Shown here piece by piece: positions 51,782 through 60,868 of a DNA stretch of 64,000 nucleotides. The DNA lies in the NCBI RefSeq assembly GCF_000376445.1, contig NZ_AQXI01000001.1, positions 280,962 to 344,961 on the forward strand. The letters run 5' to 3'. This DNA comes from Haladaptatus paucihalophilus DX253. GTDB lineage: Archaea > Halobacteriota > Halobacteria > Halobacteriales > Haladaptataceae. The translations under genes and the position numbers were made by a program. Below the pieces are notes generated by a model. That model was given only the letters and a program-made list of their open reading frames with translations, ran no database searches and was not told where the DNA came from. Positions within the stretch are counted from its first letter, which is position 1; the number at the start of each line of letters is the position of its first letter.

Positions 51782-53512
51782 TCACTCCAAATAGCCGAGT
51801 GCCGTCAGTCGGTTCTCCATCGATTCCTCGGATGCGGTCGGTTCGCGTCCGTCCTCCCGCGCTTCCTCCTTCCGCTCGCGTCCGCCCTCCCGCCGCGTCG
51901 GGTACGAACGTTCCCCGACGGGTTCCACGGAAGACAACGCCTCGCCGTCCATCTCGGTGCTCGTCGGCACGCCGAACAGCGCGAGGACGGTGGGCGTCAC
52001 GTCGAAGATGTGGGCGTCCCCGAGCGGGCCGTCGATGCCGTCGCCCGCCATGGCGACGACGCCGTTTCGCTTGTGGTTCCACGGTTGGCCGGGCGCGGCG
52101 AACTCGTCCCCCGAAAGCTCCGCGGAGAGGAAGTGGTCGAAGTCGGACGGAACCGTGACGATATCGACCGCCCGGTCCGCCTCCGGTCCGTCGAAGTACG
52201 CTTCCCGCCGTGCCACGTCCTCGAACAGCGGCTCTCCGTCCGGCGTCTCGACGCCTTCGAGGAGGGAGATGAGTTCCGTCCGGAGGGCTTCGTATCGCTC
52301 GGGCGGGACGACGCCGTTCGGGTCGCGGCCCGCCAGATTGATGCGGACGCCGCACTCGATTCTGGCCCGCATGTACGCCGTCGAGGCCGGGAAATCGACC
52401 TGCCTGCCGCTCGCCCGGACGACCCCCGCGGGAACGTGTTCGGACGCGAAATCGCGGAGGCCGACCGCCGACAACAGTTTTCCCGCCCGTGTCGTCGTGA
52501 GGCCGCACTTGGCGGCGAGGGCGGTCACGCGCCGAAGCAAGTTGGGGTCGTCCGCGTCGTCTCCGTCCGCGTCGCCGTTTCGAAGCCGCGACTCCCGCGT
52601 CGGAACCCACGAGGGCATTCCGTCGCCGCCCTGCGACACGTCCACGTACCCGTGTTTTGCGAGGAATTCGTTGACGTAGAATCCCGTGCCCGTCATCTCG
52701 CCCATCCCGTGGTCGCTGACGACGAGAACGGTGTCCGGGTCGGTCGCGTCGAGGACCTCGCCGACCTGCTCGTCCACCGCCTCGTACACCGCCCGAACCG
52801 TCTCCCGCTCGCCGGGGAACTCGTGGAACACGGTGTCCGTCTGCTGGAACTGCAGGAATCCGAAGTCGGGGTCGAACCGGTCCGCGAGGAGGCGGAACGC
52901 CTCACCGCGCATCTCCACCACGTCGCGGTACTCGGCGGCGGCTTCCTCGGGCGAGAGGTCCGTCGTTTCGGGGTAGACGCGGTAGTCCTCGATTTCCTCG
53001 CGGATGTCGGAGAGCAGGTCCGGCGGGTGACACGCCGGGGAGTCGGGGGCCATGTACCCCGGCACGAGCGCACCGTCGAACTCGCGCGGCGGGTGCGTCA
53101 CGGGCACGTTGACGACGACGCTCGAGAATCCGTGCCGGGAGAGGTGCTCCCAGACGGGAACGGCGCGGACGTCCGAGCCGTCCACGACGCTCCAGTCGTA
53201 GCCCTCGTAGTCCAGAAAGCTGAACACGCCGTGTTTGCCGGGGTTGACGCCGGTGAACAGCGACGGCCACGCGCTCGGCGTCCACGGCGGCAGTTGGGAT
53301 TCGAGCGGACCAGAGACGCCGCCGTCGAATATCGAGCGGAGGTTCGGAAGCGCCCCCGCCGAAAACAGCGGTTCGAGAATCGGCGGACAGGCCCCGTCCA
53401 GTCCGAGCACCAGCGTTCGAAGGCCGTCGTTGTTACCAACGTCTCCATCGACGCCCTCGTTGTTACCGATGTCTCCGTCGCTGCCATCGCCACTACTGTC
53501 GTTGCCGCTCAC
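51782..53512 (-). CDS. Alkaline-phosphatase-superfamily phosphodiesterase/phosphatase
   Basis: A 576-aa protein of the AlkP/NPP type. TLVLGLDGACPPILEPLF holds the first metal Asp, LPPWTPSAWPSLFTGVNPGK the nucleophile Thr/Ser, and VVSDHGMGEMTGTGFYVNEF the second metal site. In haloarchaeal surface-polymer clusters such proteins are found next to asparagine-synthase-like and glycosyltransferase genes. The first 30 residues are a Gly/Asp/Asn repeat (GDIGNNEGVDGDVGNND). The GTG start at 53512 overlaps the stop of the AsnB-like gene. Confidence 0.85.
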   Translation of the reverse strand: MSGNDSSGDGSDGDIGNNEGVDGDVGNNDGLRTLVLGLDGACPPILEPLFSAGALPNLRSIFDGGVSGPLESQLPPWTPSAWPSLFTGVNPGKHGVFSFLDYEGYDWSVVDGSDVRAVPVWEHLSRHGFSSVVVNVPVTHPPREFDGALVPGYMAPDSPACHPPDLLSDIREEIEDYRVYPETTDLSPEEAAAEYRDVVEMRGEAFRLLADRFDPDFGFLQFQQTDTVFHEFPGERETVRAVYEAVDEQVGEVLDATDPDTVLVVSDHGMGEMTGTGFYVNEFLAKHGYVDVSQGGDGMPSWVPTRESRLRNGDADGDDADDPNLLRRVTALAAKCGLTTTRAGKLLSAVGLRDFASEHVPAGVVRASGRQVDFPASTAYMRARIECGVRINLAGRDPNGVVPPERYEALRTELISLLEGVETPDGEPLFEDVARREAYFDGPEADRAVDIVTVPSDFDHFLSAELSGDEFAAPGQPWNHKRNGVVAMAGDGIDGPLGDAHIFDVTPTVLALFGVPTSTEMDGEALSSVEPVGERSYPTRREGGRERKEEAREDGREPTASEESMENRLTALGYLE

Positions 53513-55440
53513 CGCTCCTCACCCCCTTCGTCGGTGGTCGGAAGCCTGATCAGCGGTCGGTCGCCGACCGGTTCCGAACCGGTCGCCCCCGAGTCGTCGG
53601 TTTCGACGGCATCGCCCAGCAGTTTCGTTACCGGCATCTCGAGCAGGGTCAACAGCGTGTAGAGTTCGACGGTGTTGTCCGCGCCGTCGAAGTGGTCGCG
53701 GTAGCTTCGCCGGACGCCCTCCCAATCGAGGAATGGGAGGATTTCGACGACCTCGCGGTTCGCGGCGAGCGCGTCCCGGACGAATCCGTCCTGTCGGACA
53801 AACGCCGCGTCGTTCGGCCACGGGCCGTGCGTACACCACGGTTCCGGCGGCGTCTCGTCCTCGAAGTGCTTCCACCGGAATGCGTTCAGGTGCTTGCCGA
53901 CGTATTCGACCGGGAACGAGCGGTCGGCTCGAACGCCGGACTCCGAGTGCGGAACCGCGGCGAGACGCGAGTCGAGCCGCTCGATGGCCTGATGGACGAT
54001 GTTGCGCCGAAGCTGATATTCGACCGGCATCGAGAGGTGGAGGTCGATGAGCCGATTGTCGAGAAACGGCGTCCGATACGGACGGAGTTGTCGGAGGCTG
54101 TTCGTGTAGATGAGTTCGGTGTCGTTCGACAGCGGGTAGTAGTCGCTACAGAGGACGAGTTCCCGAATCGACCGGTATCGAACGCCGTGGTGGTCTATCT
54201 CCCCGTCCGAAGTGACGGAGATGTTTTTCCGAAGGACGGCTTCGAGGTCCACGTCGGCGTCGAGGTACGGAGGGGCGTCGGTGGCGAGCCGGTCGATGAA
54301 CTCGTCCACCGTCCGAATCGGCGTTTCGAGCGGCAAGGTCACGTTCCCCACCGGGCCGAGCGACACCTTCGGCGACGGGACCGCGTGGCCTTTGAACAGC
54401 GTGTCGGCGTACAGCCCGGACATGAGCACGTCCACCGACGACGTGATTTCGTCGGCAAAGCCCGTCGGGTAGCCCTGTTTGTACCACCCGTCGAAGTTCG
54501 AGAGGGAGGGGTTCTCCGCGAGCGACCGCCGCCGATACTCCTCGTCGCGGTGGAGGAACCGAAATTCGTTACCGGCGGCCGCGGCGATACGCTCCGCGAC
54601 GCGCGCCTCGCGGTTTCTCCAGTCGTTCATGTGGAACCCGACGACGGGACGGTCCATCGCGGCCATGACGAGCCGCGAATCGCTCCCTCCGCTCAACAGC
54701 AGGCCGTACTCGCGGTCGTCACGTACCCACTCGTCGAGGATGCGTCGAAATCGCTCGACGAACTCCTCGACGAAGTACTCGAACGGTTCGTCCTTCGGCG
54801 CGTACTCGGGCCGCCAGTACCGCCGGGAATCCGTCGATGCGTCGTCGAGGTCGATGGCCGTGACCGTCGCGGGTGGAAGCCGTTCGATGCCGGAGAGCGG
54901 CGTCGTCACGCCGAACGACCGCTTGTAGGCGAGAAACTCGGCGAGATAGTCGCGGTCGAACGCGGTTTCGACGCCCGGAAATCCGGCGAGCGTTTGGATG
55001 TCCGTCGAACACAACAGCGCGTCGCCCGCCTCCGTGTGGAAGAGCGGATACGAACCCAATCGGTCGGTCAACAGGAAGACGGTCCGTCGTTCGCGGTCGT
55101 AGACGACGCCCGCGAACTCCCCGTTTAAACCGTCCACGAAGTCGATGCCGTACGACTCGTACAGGTTCGCACAGAACGTCGGCGTATCGATGGCGGCCGG
55201 ACGCGGTTGATACGAGCCGTTTCGTTCGAACCCGTGCACGTCGCCGAGGGTCCAGACCAGCACGTCTTCCGTGGCGGTTCGGACGGGCTGTTCGTCGGCC
55301 AGCAGCGGATGGAATCCCGTGGTCACGGCGACCGCATCGTCGGCGAACGAATCCGTTCGCTCTGGGCCCCCACGCCGCATGCTCGGAAACGCGTCTAAGC
55401 CGACCGTGCGGTCGCCGAAGGCACCGAACAATCCTACCAT
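53509..55440 (-). CDS. Asparagine-synthase-like protein without the glutaminase Cys
   Basis: A 643-aa AsnB homologue. The N-terminus is MVGLFGAF, where active AsnB has Met-Cys-Gly, so the Cys2 nucleophile for glutamine is missing; the rest of the Ntn domain (VDGLNGEFAGVVYDRERRTV, LLTDRLGSYPLFH) is kept. The synthetase domain has the PP-loop SGGSDS at about 246-251 and YSD-less C-terminal helices. It could use ammonia or another amine to form an amide on a surface polymer. Head gene of the FemAB-AlkP-AsnB group, with overlapping ends to AlkP. Confidence 0.85.
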   Translation of the reverse strand: MVGLFGAFGDRTVGLDAFPSMRRGGPERTDSFADDAVAVTTGFHPLLADEQPVRTATEDVLVWTLGDVHGFERNGSYQPRPAAIDTPTFCANLYESYGIDFVDGLNGEFAGVVYDRERRTVFLLTDRLGSYPLFHTEAGDALLCSTDIQTLAGFPGVETAFDRDYLAEFLAYKRSFGVTTPLSGIERLPPATVTAIDLDDASTDSRRYWRPEYAPKDEPFEYFVEEFVERFRRILDEWVRDDREYGLLLSGGSDSRLVMAAMDRPVVGFHMNDWRNREARVAERIAAAAGNEFRFLHRDEEYRRRSLAENPSLSNFDGWYKQGYPTGFADEITSSVDVLMSGLYADTLFKGHAVPSPKVSLGPVGNVTLPLETPIRTVDEFIDRLATDAPPYLDADVDLEAVLRKNISVTSDGEIDHHGVRYRSIRELVLCSDYYPLSNDTELIYTNSLRQLRPYRTPFLDNRLIDLHLSMPVEYQLRRNIVHQAIERLDSRLAAVPHSESGVRADRSFPVEYVGKHLNAFRWKHFEDETPPEPWCTHGPWPNDAAFVRQDGFVRDALAANREVVEILPFLDWEGVRRSYRDHFDGADNTVELYTLLTLLEMPVTKLLGDAVETDDSGATGSEPVGDRPLIRLPTTDEGGEER

Positions 55441-55496
55441 GTGCCCCTCCCTCCCGAAACGCGTCGAATTCCCTTCTCACTCATAACGGCCGCGTA

Positions 55497-55659
55497 GCGG
55501 TCGGTAGTCCGACCGTTCGCCGGTGGTGGATGGGCGACCCGTTCGGCGGAACCGCAGCCTAATTCGATTCGATGTGGCCTTTCGTTCATCCGTTCTCACT
55601 GAAATACAACTGGCGACGCCGAACCATTGTTATACGCGGCCTGTGGGTGACGTACGTCA
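55497..55659. promoter_or_regulatory. Two palindromes upstream of the asnB-like operon
   Basis: CGGTCGG-TAGT-CCGACCG at 55498-55515 is a hairpin or operator about 60-75 bases upstream of the ATG at 55440. TGACGTACGTCA at 55648-55659 is a 12-bp perfect palindrome about 215 bases upstream, just after a TATA-like GTTATACG. The 285-base gap has no gene. Either site could control the surface-polymer operon. Confidence 0.4.
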
Positions 55660-55724
55660 TCCTACCGGTCGAGTAGCGGGAACGAACCGATGAGAAGAGG
55701 GAACCTACTCGCGCGATAGGGGGT

Positions 55725-56180
55725 TCATACCGTATCGAGCGCGCGCTCGACGAACCGCTCGCGGAGTTCGGGGTCCGGGATTTGACACTCGTCCGTCCGC
55801 CCGAAGAGCCGGTAGCGGTGCGTCGCTATCAGGTCGTACACCGGGTCCCGGAGGGCGGCCGGGAGAAAAACGAGGGGGTACAGGAGCGGCCACGGACCGT
55901 CGAGTCGGCGGCAGACCCGGAGCGCGGCGGTGGAACGGGTGTAACAGTCGTCACCCTCCACGAGCACGACCGAATCGAACTCGTCGGTCGAGAGGCCGTG
56001 TCGGTCGAGGAGCGCCCGCCCGACGGCGGACTGGAGCGGCGCGAACCGGAACGTCCCCGACTCGTCGAACCGGACCGTGAACCGAACGGCGGCGTTACAG
56101 AGGTTGCACACGCCGTCGAAGAGCAACACCGGCCCGTCGAGGTCGCCGATGATTTCGTCGGGGTCCCGTTCGTCGGTCAT
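55725..56180 (-). CDS. DCC-family thiol-disulfide oxidoreductase (DUF393)
   Basis: A 151-aa thioredoxin-like protein. LLFDGVCNLCNAAVRFTVRF has the DxxCxxC core, with FAPLQSAVGRALLDRHG and CYTRSTAALRVCRRLDGPW further on, all diagnostic of DCC proteins. The family's reaction is unsettled, but redox is likely. Start at 56180 (ATG) gives MTDERDPDE; a GTG at 56195 in frame is less convincing. Next gene on this strand is the small zinc-ribbon membrane protein. Confidence 0.88.
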   Translation of the reverse strand: MTDERDPDEIIGDLDGPVLLFDGVCNLCNAAVRFTVRFDESGTFRFAPLQSAVGRALLDRHGLSTDEFDSVVLVEGDDCYTRSTAALRVCRRLDGPWPLLYPLVFLPAALRDPVYDLIATHRYRLFGRTDECQIPDPELRERFVERALDTV

Positions 56181-56356
56181 CGTTTCGTTCCCCACTCGGT
56201 GTCGCGGACCGATAGATTCGTCGGAAGTTCCTCATCGTCGCCGTCGCTTTCGTCATCGCGTCCACAACAGAGCGGGGATTTCGTGGCAGTTTGCGCCACG
56301 TCTAACTCCCCGACTCGTTTTCTCGAAAAGTGAACGTCGTGGCACGCAGTTTCTTC

Positions 56357-56578
56357 TCAGTCCATTCTCACGTTACTGGTCGCACAAGCGCAGGTGACTG
56401 CCGGGTCGAGAACGTCGTCTATCGGCATCGCTTCGCCACAGTCCGTGCAAACGACGTGTGGCGTCGAGTGGCGTCGTCGTTCTCGGTAGTATTCCAGTGC
56501 TCTCGTTCCGATTAGCGCCGCAGCACCGGCTCCGACCGCGCCGATCAGTACCGTGTCAAGCGTCGGCTCGCGTGCCAT
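56357..56578 (-). CDS. Small membrane protein with C-terminal zinc ribbon
   Basis: A 73-aa protein. One membrane helix (TVLIGAVGAGAAALIGTRAL) is followed by a basic stretch and a CTDCG ... CAC zinc-ribbon-like tail. I do not recognise the family. It may be a membrane-attached zinc-ribbon accessory protein. The start at 56578 gives MAREPTLDTV. Divergent from the four-helix membrane gene. Confidence 0.65.
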   Translation of the reverse strand: MAREPTLDTVLIGAVGAGAAALIGTRALEYYRERRRHSTPHVVCTDCGEAMPIDDVLDPAVTCACATSNVRMD

Positions 56579-56708
56579 GGTGAGGCAAGGATGGGCCAGT
56601 ACCTTAAAGATGATGCTGAATTCGTTTATTATAACCATTTCGCCGCGGAGGTTCCGACGAGTCGCAAGCGGTTCTTATAAAAACAGGTTCGTCGTAGGGG
56701 AATTCACG

Positions 56709-57065
56709 ATGTTATCCCTCATGGGTTCCGTCGTCGGCTTCATCGTGAGCCTGCTCATCGGTGGTCTCGGCATCTACATCGGTGCGCGGGTCGTCACGGG
56801 AACCGACGATTACGGATACGCGTTGATAACAGCCATCGTTGGCTCGGTCATCGGCGGTATCGTCGCGGTGTTAGTCGGCTGGTTGTTCGGTTGGATCGTC
56901 GTCCTCATCGCGTGGGTTTGGGTCATCAACTGGCGGTATCCCGGCGGTTGGGGCAACGCCATCGGTATCGGTCTCATCGCGTGGCTCTCGGTGGTCGTCA
57001 TCTCCTACGCGCTGGTCTTCCTCGACGTCCTGACGTCGAGCGCACTCGGGATTCCGGGTATTTAG
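56709..57065 (+). CDS. Four-helix membrane protein, unknown function
   Basis: A 118-aa very hydrophobic protein. Helices are GSVVGFIVSLLIGGLGIYIG, LITAIVGSVIGGIVAVLVGW, LFGWIVVLIAWVWVIN and IGIGLIAWLSVVVISYALVF; the conserved WRYPGGWGNA loop joins the last two. It resembles haloarchaeal uncharacterised membrane proteins, but no function can be assigned. Its stop overlaps that of the convergent NDH-2 gene. Confidence 0.75.
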   Translation: MLSLMGSVVGFIVSLLIGGLGIYIGARVVTGTDDYGYALITAIVGSVIGGIVAVLVGWLFGWIVVLIAWVWVINWRYPGGWGNAIGIGLIAWLSVVVISYALVFLDVLTSSALGIPGI

Positions 57066-58171
57066 TCCCCCAACTCTTCTCCGATCAAATCGACCGCGTT
57101 TCTGACGGCACCGACCGACGAGAGGTAACCAGCGCCGACCGTCGCCTTGAGCGCCTTCGCCGCCCGTCCAGTCACGACGGTCGGGCCGATTTGCGCCACC
57201 GCGCCGTCGCCGACCGAAACGAGCCACCCCGGCGAGTCGAAGGTGAACTGGTCGAGACGCGGGTCGAACACGTCGTCGCCCTCGACCAGTCGAACGATGT
57301 TTTTCGCGACGACGCGGGCCTCCCGCACGGCGGATTGTGCGCTCGCTGGAACCGCCTCGCCGTCGCCATCGACGACTTGCGCGGCGTCGCCGACGACGAA
57401 GGTTCCGTCGCCGAGTCGGAGCGTGCTATCGACGCGGGCGCGGTCGCCGCCCATCGCGTCGGAACCGCGAATCCCGCCCGTCCAGACGAACAGGTCGTAC
57501 GCGAACGTTTCGCCGTCTTCGAGCGTGATAGTGTCGTCATCGGCGCGGGAGACGGCGGTTCCGGTACGAATGTCGATGTCGCGTCGTTCGAGTTGGTCCC
57601 GTACGGCCTCCTGAAAGTTGGCCGGGAAGGCGGGCGCGACCGTCTCGAACTGTTCGAGCAGGACGATTTCGACGTTCTTCTCCTCCTCGTCGGCGAGGGC
57701 GGCCAGTTCACCCGCGACCTGCACGCCCGAGAGTCCCGCGCCGCCGACCACGACGCGACCGCCGTCGGCGGAAAGGAAGCCCTCCCGAATCTCGCGGGCG
57801 TGTTCGAGACGCTTCAGGGGAATCGCGTACTCCTCGACGCCGGGGAGGTCGTAGAAGGCGGTTTCGGCACCGAGACAGACGGCGGCGTAGTCGTACTCCA
57901 GCACGTCGTCTTCGAGGCGGACGCGATTTTCGTCCGGGTCAACCGATTCGACGCGAGTCTCCCGAACCTCGCAGTCGAGGACGTCGGTCAACGGAATCGA
58001 GATTTGGTCCGCGAGCGAGGGGCGGCGGATGACGCGGTGGAGTTCGTGCTGAACGAGGTGTTCGCCCGTCTCCTCGACCACGACGATGGTGGCGTCGTCG
58101 GAGAGGTCCGTTTCGAGTTTTCGAGCGAGGGACAGACCGGCATAGCCAGCGCCGAGCACTGCGATGTCCAT
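57062..58171 (-). CDS. NAD(P)/FAD-dependent oxidoreductase, second NDH-2-type
   Basis: A 369-aa flavoprotein of the same family as the protein at 27288. DIAVLGAGYAGLSLARKLE binds FAD, VVVGGAGLSGVQVAGELAAL binds NAD, and TFVVGDAAQVVDGDG is the second FAD motif. DYAAVCLGAETAFYDLPGVE is close to the other copy. It likely oxidises NADH with quinone or another acceptor. Its neighbours are a small membrane protein and the lipid gene mvaD. Confidence 0.88.
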   Translation of the reverse strand: MDIAVLGAGYAGLSLARKLETDLSDDATIVVVEETGEHLVQHELHRVIRRPSLADQISIPLTDVLDCEVRETRVESVDPDENRVRLEDDVLEYDYAAVCLGAETAFYDLPGVEEYAIPLKRLEHAREIREGFLSADGGRVVVGGAGLSGVQVAGELAALADEEEKNVEIVLLEQFETVAPAFPANFQEAVRDQLERRDIDIRTGTAVSRADDDTITLEDGETFAYDLFVWTGGIRGSDAMGGDRARVDSTLRLGDGTFVVGDAAQVVDGDGEAVPASAQSAVREARVVAKNIVRLVEGDDVFDPRLDQFTFDSPGWLVSVGDGAVAQIGPTVVTGRAAKALKATVGAGYLSSVGAVRNAVDLIGEELGD

Positions 58172-58232
58172 GGGAAAACAACGGATGGGAGGGCTAAAGG
58201 CGTACTCCCCGCTCAAGTAGCGGTTCGGGAAC

Positions 58233-59207
58233 TCAGAACAGCGCGTCGTCTTCGGGGAGGATTTCGGCCGGGCCGCCGACCTTCCAGCGCATGGTCTCGA
58301 CGCCACAATCGGCGACGACTTCCTCGACGTATTCGGCGTGCTCGGCGGTCGTGTTGACGTACACGCTGGCACCCGTGTCCGTGGAGTAGTAGACCGGAAT
58401 TCCCTCGTCGTTGCGGAGTTTCCGAACCGCGTCGAAGATTTCGAGGGTTTCGGGCTTCCAGTACACCCATCCCGCCGGACCGGTCATGGTCGTCGCGGCG
58501 AGCGAGAGGGAGTCGTGTTCCGCCGTCTCGAACACGCGGTCGAAGTCGCCGACGCGGAGCGCGTCGCGCATCTCGACGAGTTGGTCGTGGATGTGCGCCA
58601 ACCGCGCGTCGAACATGTGACTGTCGGCGGCTTCGCGGTGGGCTTCCTCGGTCTCCTTGTAGGCCGGAACCAGCCCGGCGACGATTCGCACGTCGTCTTC
58701 GAGCGGCGATTCGAGCCGCTCCGAGCGGCAGTCGTGGTCGTTCAGGCCCATGTGAAGGTCGGAGAAGCCGCCCGTCACGGCGCGGGCGGCCGAGGACGAC
58801 CCGAGGCGCGCGATGGTCGAGACGTCCGGACGCGAGAGGTCGAGACCGGCGGCCTCCACCGCGGCCATCGCGGCGGCGGCGAACCCGGACGACGAGGAGC
58901 CGAGACCAACGTTCGAGGGGAAGCTGTTCTCGCTCTCCAGTCGGACGCGGGTGTCGATTTCGGCCAGCTCGCGCACGCGGGAAACCACAGTACGTACGCG
59001 GTCCGCCGCGTGCCCCGTCAGTTTCTCGCCGTCGACGACGAAGGTGTCCGAGTCGAACGACTCGTCGAACTCGACCGTCGTTTTCGTGTGGCTCGGTGCG
59101 GTACAGACGCTGATGCTGTCGTGGTACGGGTACCGCTGTTCCTCGTCGCGCATCCCGTGGTACTTGACCAGCCCCTGAATGGGGTGGGCCTTCGCGGTCG
59201 CTTTCAT
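58233..59207 (-). CDS. mvaD: Phosphomevalonate decarboxylase
   Basis: A 324-aa GHMP-kinase-fold enzyme. In haloarchaea this homologue acts on 5-phosphomevalonate to give isopentenyl phosphate (shown for a Haloferax enzyme), which IPK then phosphorylates. NSFPSNVGLGSSSSGFAAAA is the phosphate-binding loop, with HPIQGLVKYHGMRD near the start and WKPETLEIFDAVRKLRNDEG and STDTGASVYVNT further on. It feeds idsA and the lipid pathway. Confidence 0.93.
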   Translation of the reverse strand: MKATAKAHPIQGLVKYHGMRDEEQRYPYHDSISVCTAPSHTKTTVEFDESFDSDTFVVDGEKLTGHAADRVRTVVSRVRELAEIDTRVRLESENSFPSNVGLGSSSSGFAAAAMAAVEAAGLDLSRPDVSTIARLGSSSAARAVTGGFSDLHMGLNDHDCRSERLESPLEDDVRIVAGLVPAYKETEEAHREAADSHMFDARLAHIHDQLVEMRDALRVGDFDRVFETAEHDSLSLAATTMTGPAGWVYWKPETLEIFDAVRKLRNDEGIPVYYSTDTGASVYVNTTAEHAEYVEEVVADCGVETMRWKVGGPAEILPEDDALF

Positions 59208-59285
59208 ACGGAGATGGGTGCGTGACGGGCGTTTAAACTCTCTGGAATACGAGTCGGACGACGGGCGGTTTCCGAGTCGTCCATC

Positions 59286-59483
59286 TTAGAAACGACGAGC
59301 AATTTCGTAGGCGAGCGTCGTCGGGAGCAGGACCGCTAGCAAGACGACCGTTATTTCGACCGTCGTCGGCCCCCAGTTCACCCACGCGCTGTAGAAGTAG
59401 AGCGCGGCGGCGGCGAGAACGCCGACGACCGTCGAGACGTAATCCGGGTCCGTCCACGAAGCCGAGTAACCATCGGGGGACAT
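59286..59483 (-). CDS. Small membrane protein, 65 aa
   Basis: A short protein with two membrane helices (VSTVVGVLAAAALYFYSAWV and TVEITVVLLAVLLPTTLAYE). The N-terminus SPDGYSASWTDPDY is polar. I do not recognise the family. ATG at 59483 used; a GTG at 59501 adds six residues. Between mvaD and the divergent nth gene. Confidence 0.6.
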   Translation of the reverse strand: MSPDGYSASWTDPDYVSTVVGVLAAAALYFYSAWVNWGPTTVEITVVLLAVLLPTTLAYEIARRF

Positions 59484-59591
59484 GTTCGCGCCTACGAACA
59501 CCGGGAGTAAGATTCTTTCTCCGCGCCGACTCTCTCACCGCTCTCCCGAGACATCGAACCACTCAAACCGACGCCCTCCGAGAACACCGAC

Positions 59592-60278
59592 ATGGGCGTC
59601 CCACTCGACACGCGGGAGGAACAACTGGACGAAATCGTGGACAGACTGTACGACGAGTATCCCGACGCGACCATCTCGCTCAACTTCTCGAACCGCCTCG
59701 AACTCCTCATCGCGGTCATGCTCTCGGCCCAGTGTACCGACGAGCGCGTGAACAAGGAGACGGAACACCTGTTCGAGAAGTACGAGTCGGTGGAGGACTA
59801 CGCGAACGCCGACGTGGACGAGTTGGCCGAGGACCTGAACTCCATCACGTACTACAACAACAAGGCGAAGTGGATACACAGCGCCTGCGGGACCATCATC
59901 GAGGAACACGACGGGGAGGTTCCAGACACGATGAGCGAACTGACCGACCTCACGGGCGTCGGGCGGAAAACCGCGAACGTGGTGCTCCAGCACGGTCACG
60001 ACGTGGTGGAAGGAATCGTCGTTGACACCCACGTCCAGCGTCTCTCGCGCCGGTTGGGTCTGACGGAGGAGAAGACGCCCCAGAAAATCGAGTCCGACCT
60101 GATGACGTTCGTCCCCGAGGAGGACTGGCAGTGGCTGACCCACCTGTTCATCAGCCACGGACGGGCGACCTGCACCGCGCGGAACCCCGATTGCGGGGAC
60201 TGCATCCTCGAAGACATCTGTCCGTCCTCGAAACTCGACAACGACATCGACCTCGCCAGCGGCGAGGCGTGGGACTGA
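59592..60278 (+). CDS. nth: Endonuclease III
   Basis: A DNA glycosylase/AP lyase that removes oxidised pyrimidines. LTGVGRKTANVVLQ is the HhH with the catalytic Lys in GRKTA, VDTHVQRLSRRLG contains the catalytic Asp, and CTARNPDCGDCILEDIC is the [4Fe-4S] loop (C-x6-C-x2-C-x5-C). At 228 aa it is close to bacterial Nth size. Convergent with the membrane gene at 60290, with 11 bases between stops. Confidence 0.95.
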   Translation: MGVPLDTREEQLDEIVDRLYDEYPDATISLNFSNRLELLIAVMLSAQCTDERVNKETEHLFEKYESVEDYANADVDELAEDLNSITYYNNKAKWIHSACGTIIEEHDGEVPDTMSELTDLTGVGRKTANVVLQHGHDVVEGIVVDTHVQRLSRRLGLTEEKTPQKIESDLMTFVPEEDWQWLTHLFISHGRATCTARNPDCGDCILEDICPSSKLDNDIDLASGEAWD

Positions 60279-60289
60279 GGGACTTCGAA

Positions 60290-60778
60290 TCAGAGATAGT
60301 CCGTGTGCAGGATGAAAAAGCGTGCGACGCCGAGCGTCCACGCGAGCAGCCAGAAAATGATGTAGCCAGCGACCCCGGCGCGCAGACGCCACCGCCACGA
60401 GTCCATGTTTTCGTGGAGTTCGCCGATGTCCATCTCGGGGTTCGGCGTGCCGTACAAATCGTGAGCGCGTTTGACCTGAAATATCCTAATGATGCCGGTG
60501 AGCGCCAGTATCAACATCGCGTAGGCTTGCAACCCGAGGAAGGCGTGCACCGCGGCGAGACCGCCGCCGAAGTGGGCGATGAATCGCGGAAGCATCCACG
60601 TGAGGAAGGGCACCGTGGTCAACAGCAGTCCGACGGAGATATACTTCAGATGGCGGGTCAGTACCGCCCACGTCACGGGGTCCGATTCGAGAATGATCCA
60701 CGCGCCGTAGAGATAAAACGGAAAGCTCGCCGTCACGACTAGGGCGACCACGGTCGCAATCGCCGCGTCGGATACCAT
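60290..60778 (-). CDS. Four-helix membrane protein next to the cytochrome bc genes
   Basis: A 162-aa integral membrane protein. Helices at about 5-28, 45-62, 76-98 and 133-153. His residues in LTRHLKYISVG, LPRFIAHFGGGLAAVHAFLG could ligate haem, but that is speculation. Haloarchaeal relatives lie beside the bc complex genes (I recall DUF7321 for this type). It reads away from the cytochrome bc cluster. Confidence 0.78.
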   Translation of the reverse strand: MVSDAAIATVVALVVTASFPFYLYGAWIILESDPVTWAVLTRHLKYISVGLLLTTVPFLTWMLPRFIAHFGGGLAAVHAFLGLQAYAMLILALTGIIRIFQVKRAHDLYGTPNPEMDIGELHENMDSWRWRLRAGVAGYIIFWLLAWTLGVARFFILHTDYL

Positions 60779-60868
60779 ACTGGATGGTTAGACCGGGATG
60801 CGTTAAACCGTCCGAAACGCCGGGCAGGTCAGAAGACGTTTTAGCCATCGAAGTGTAAGGTTCGGGTA

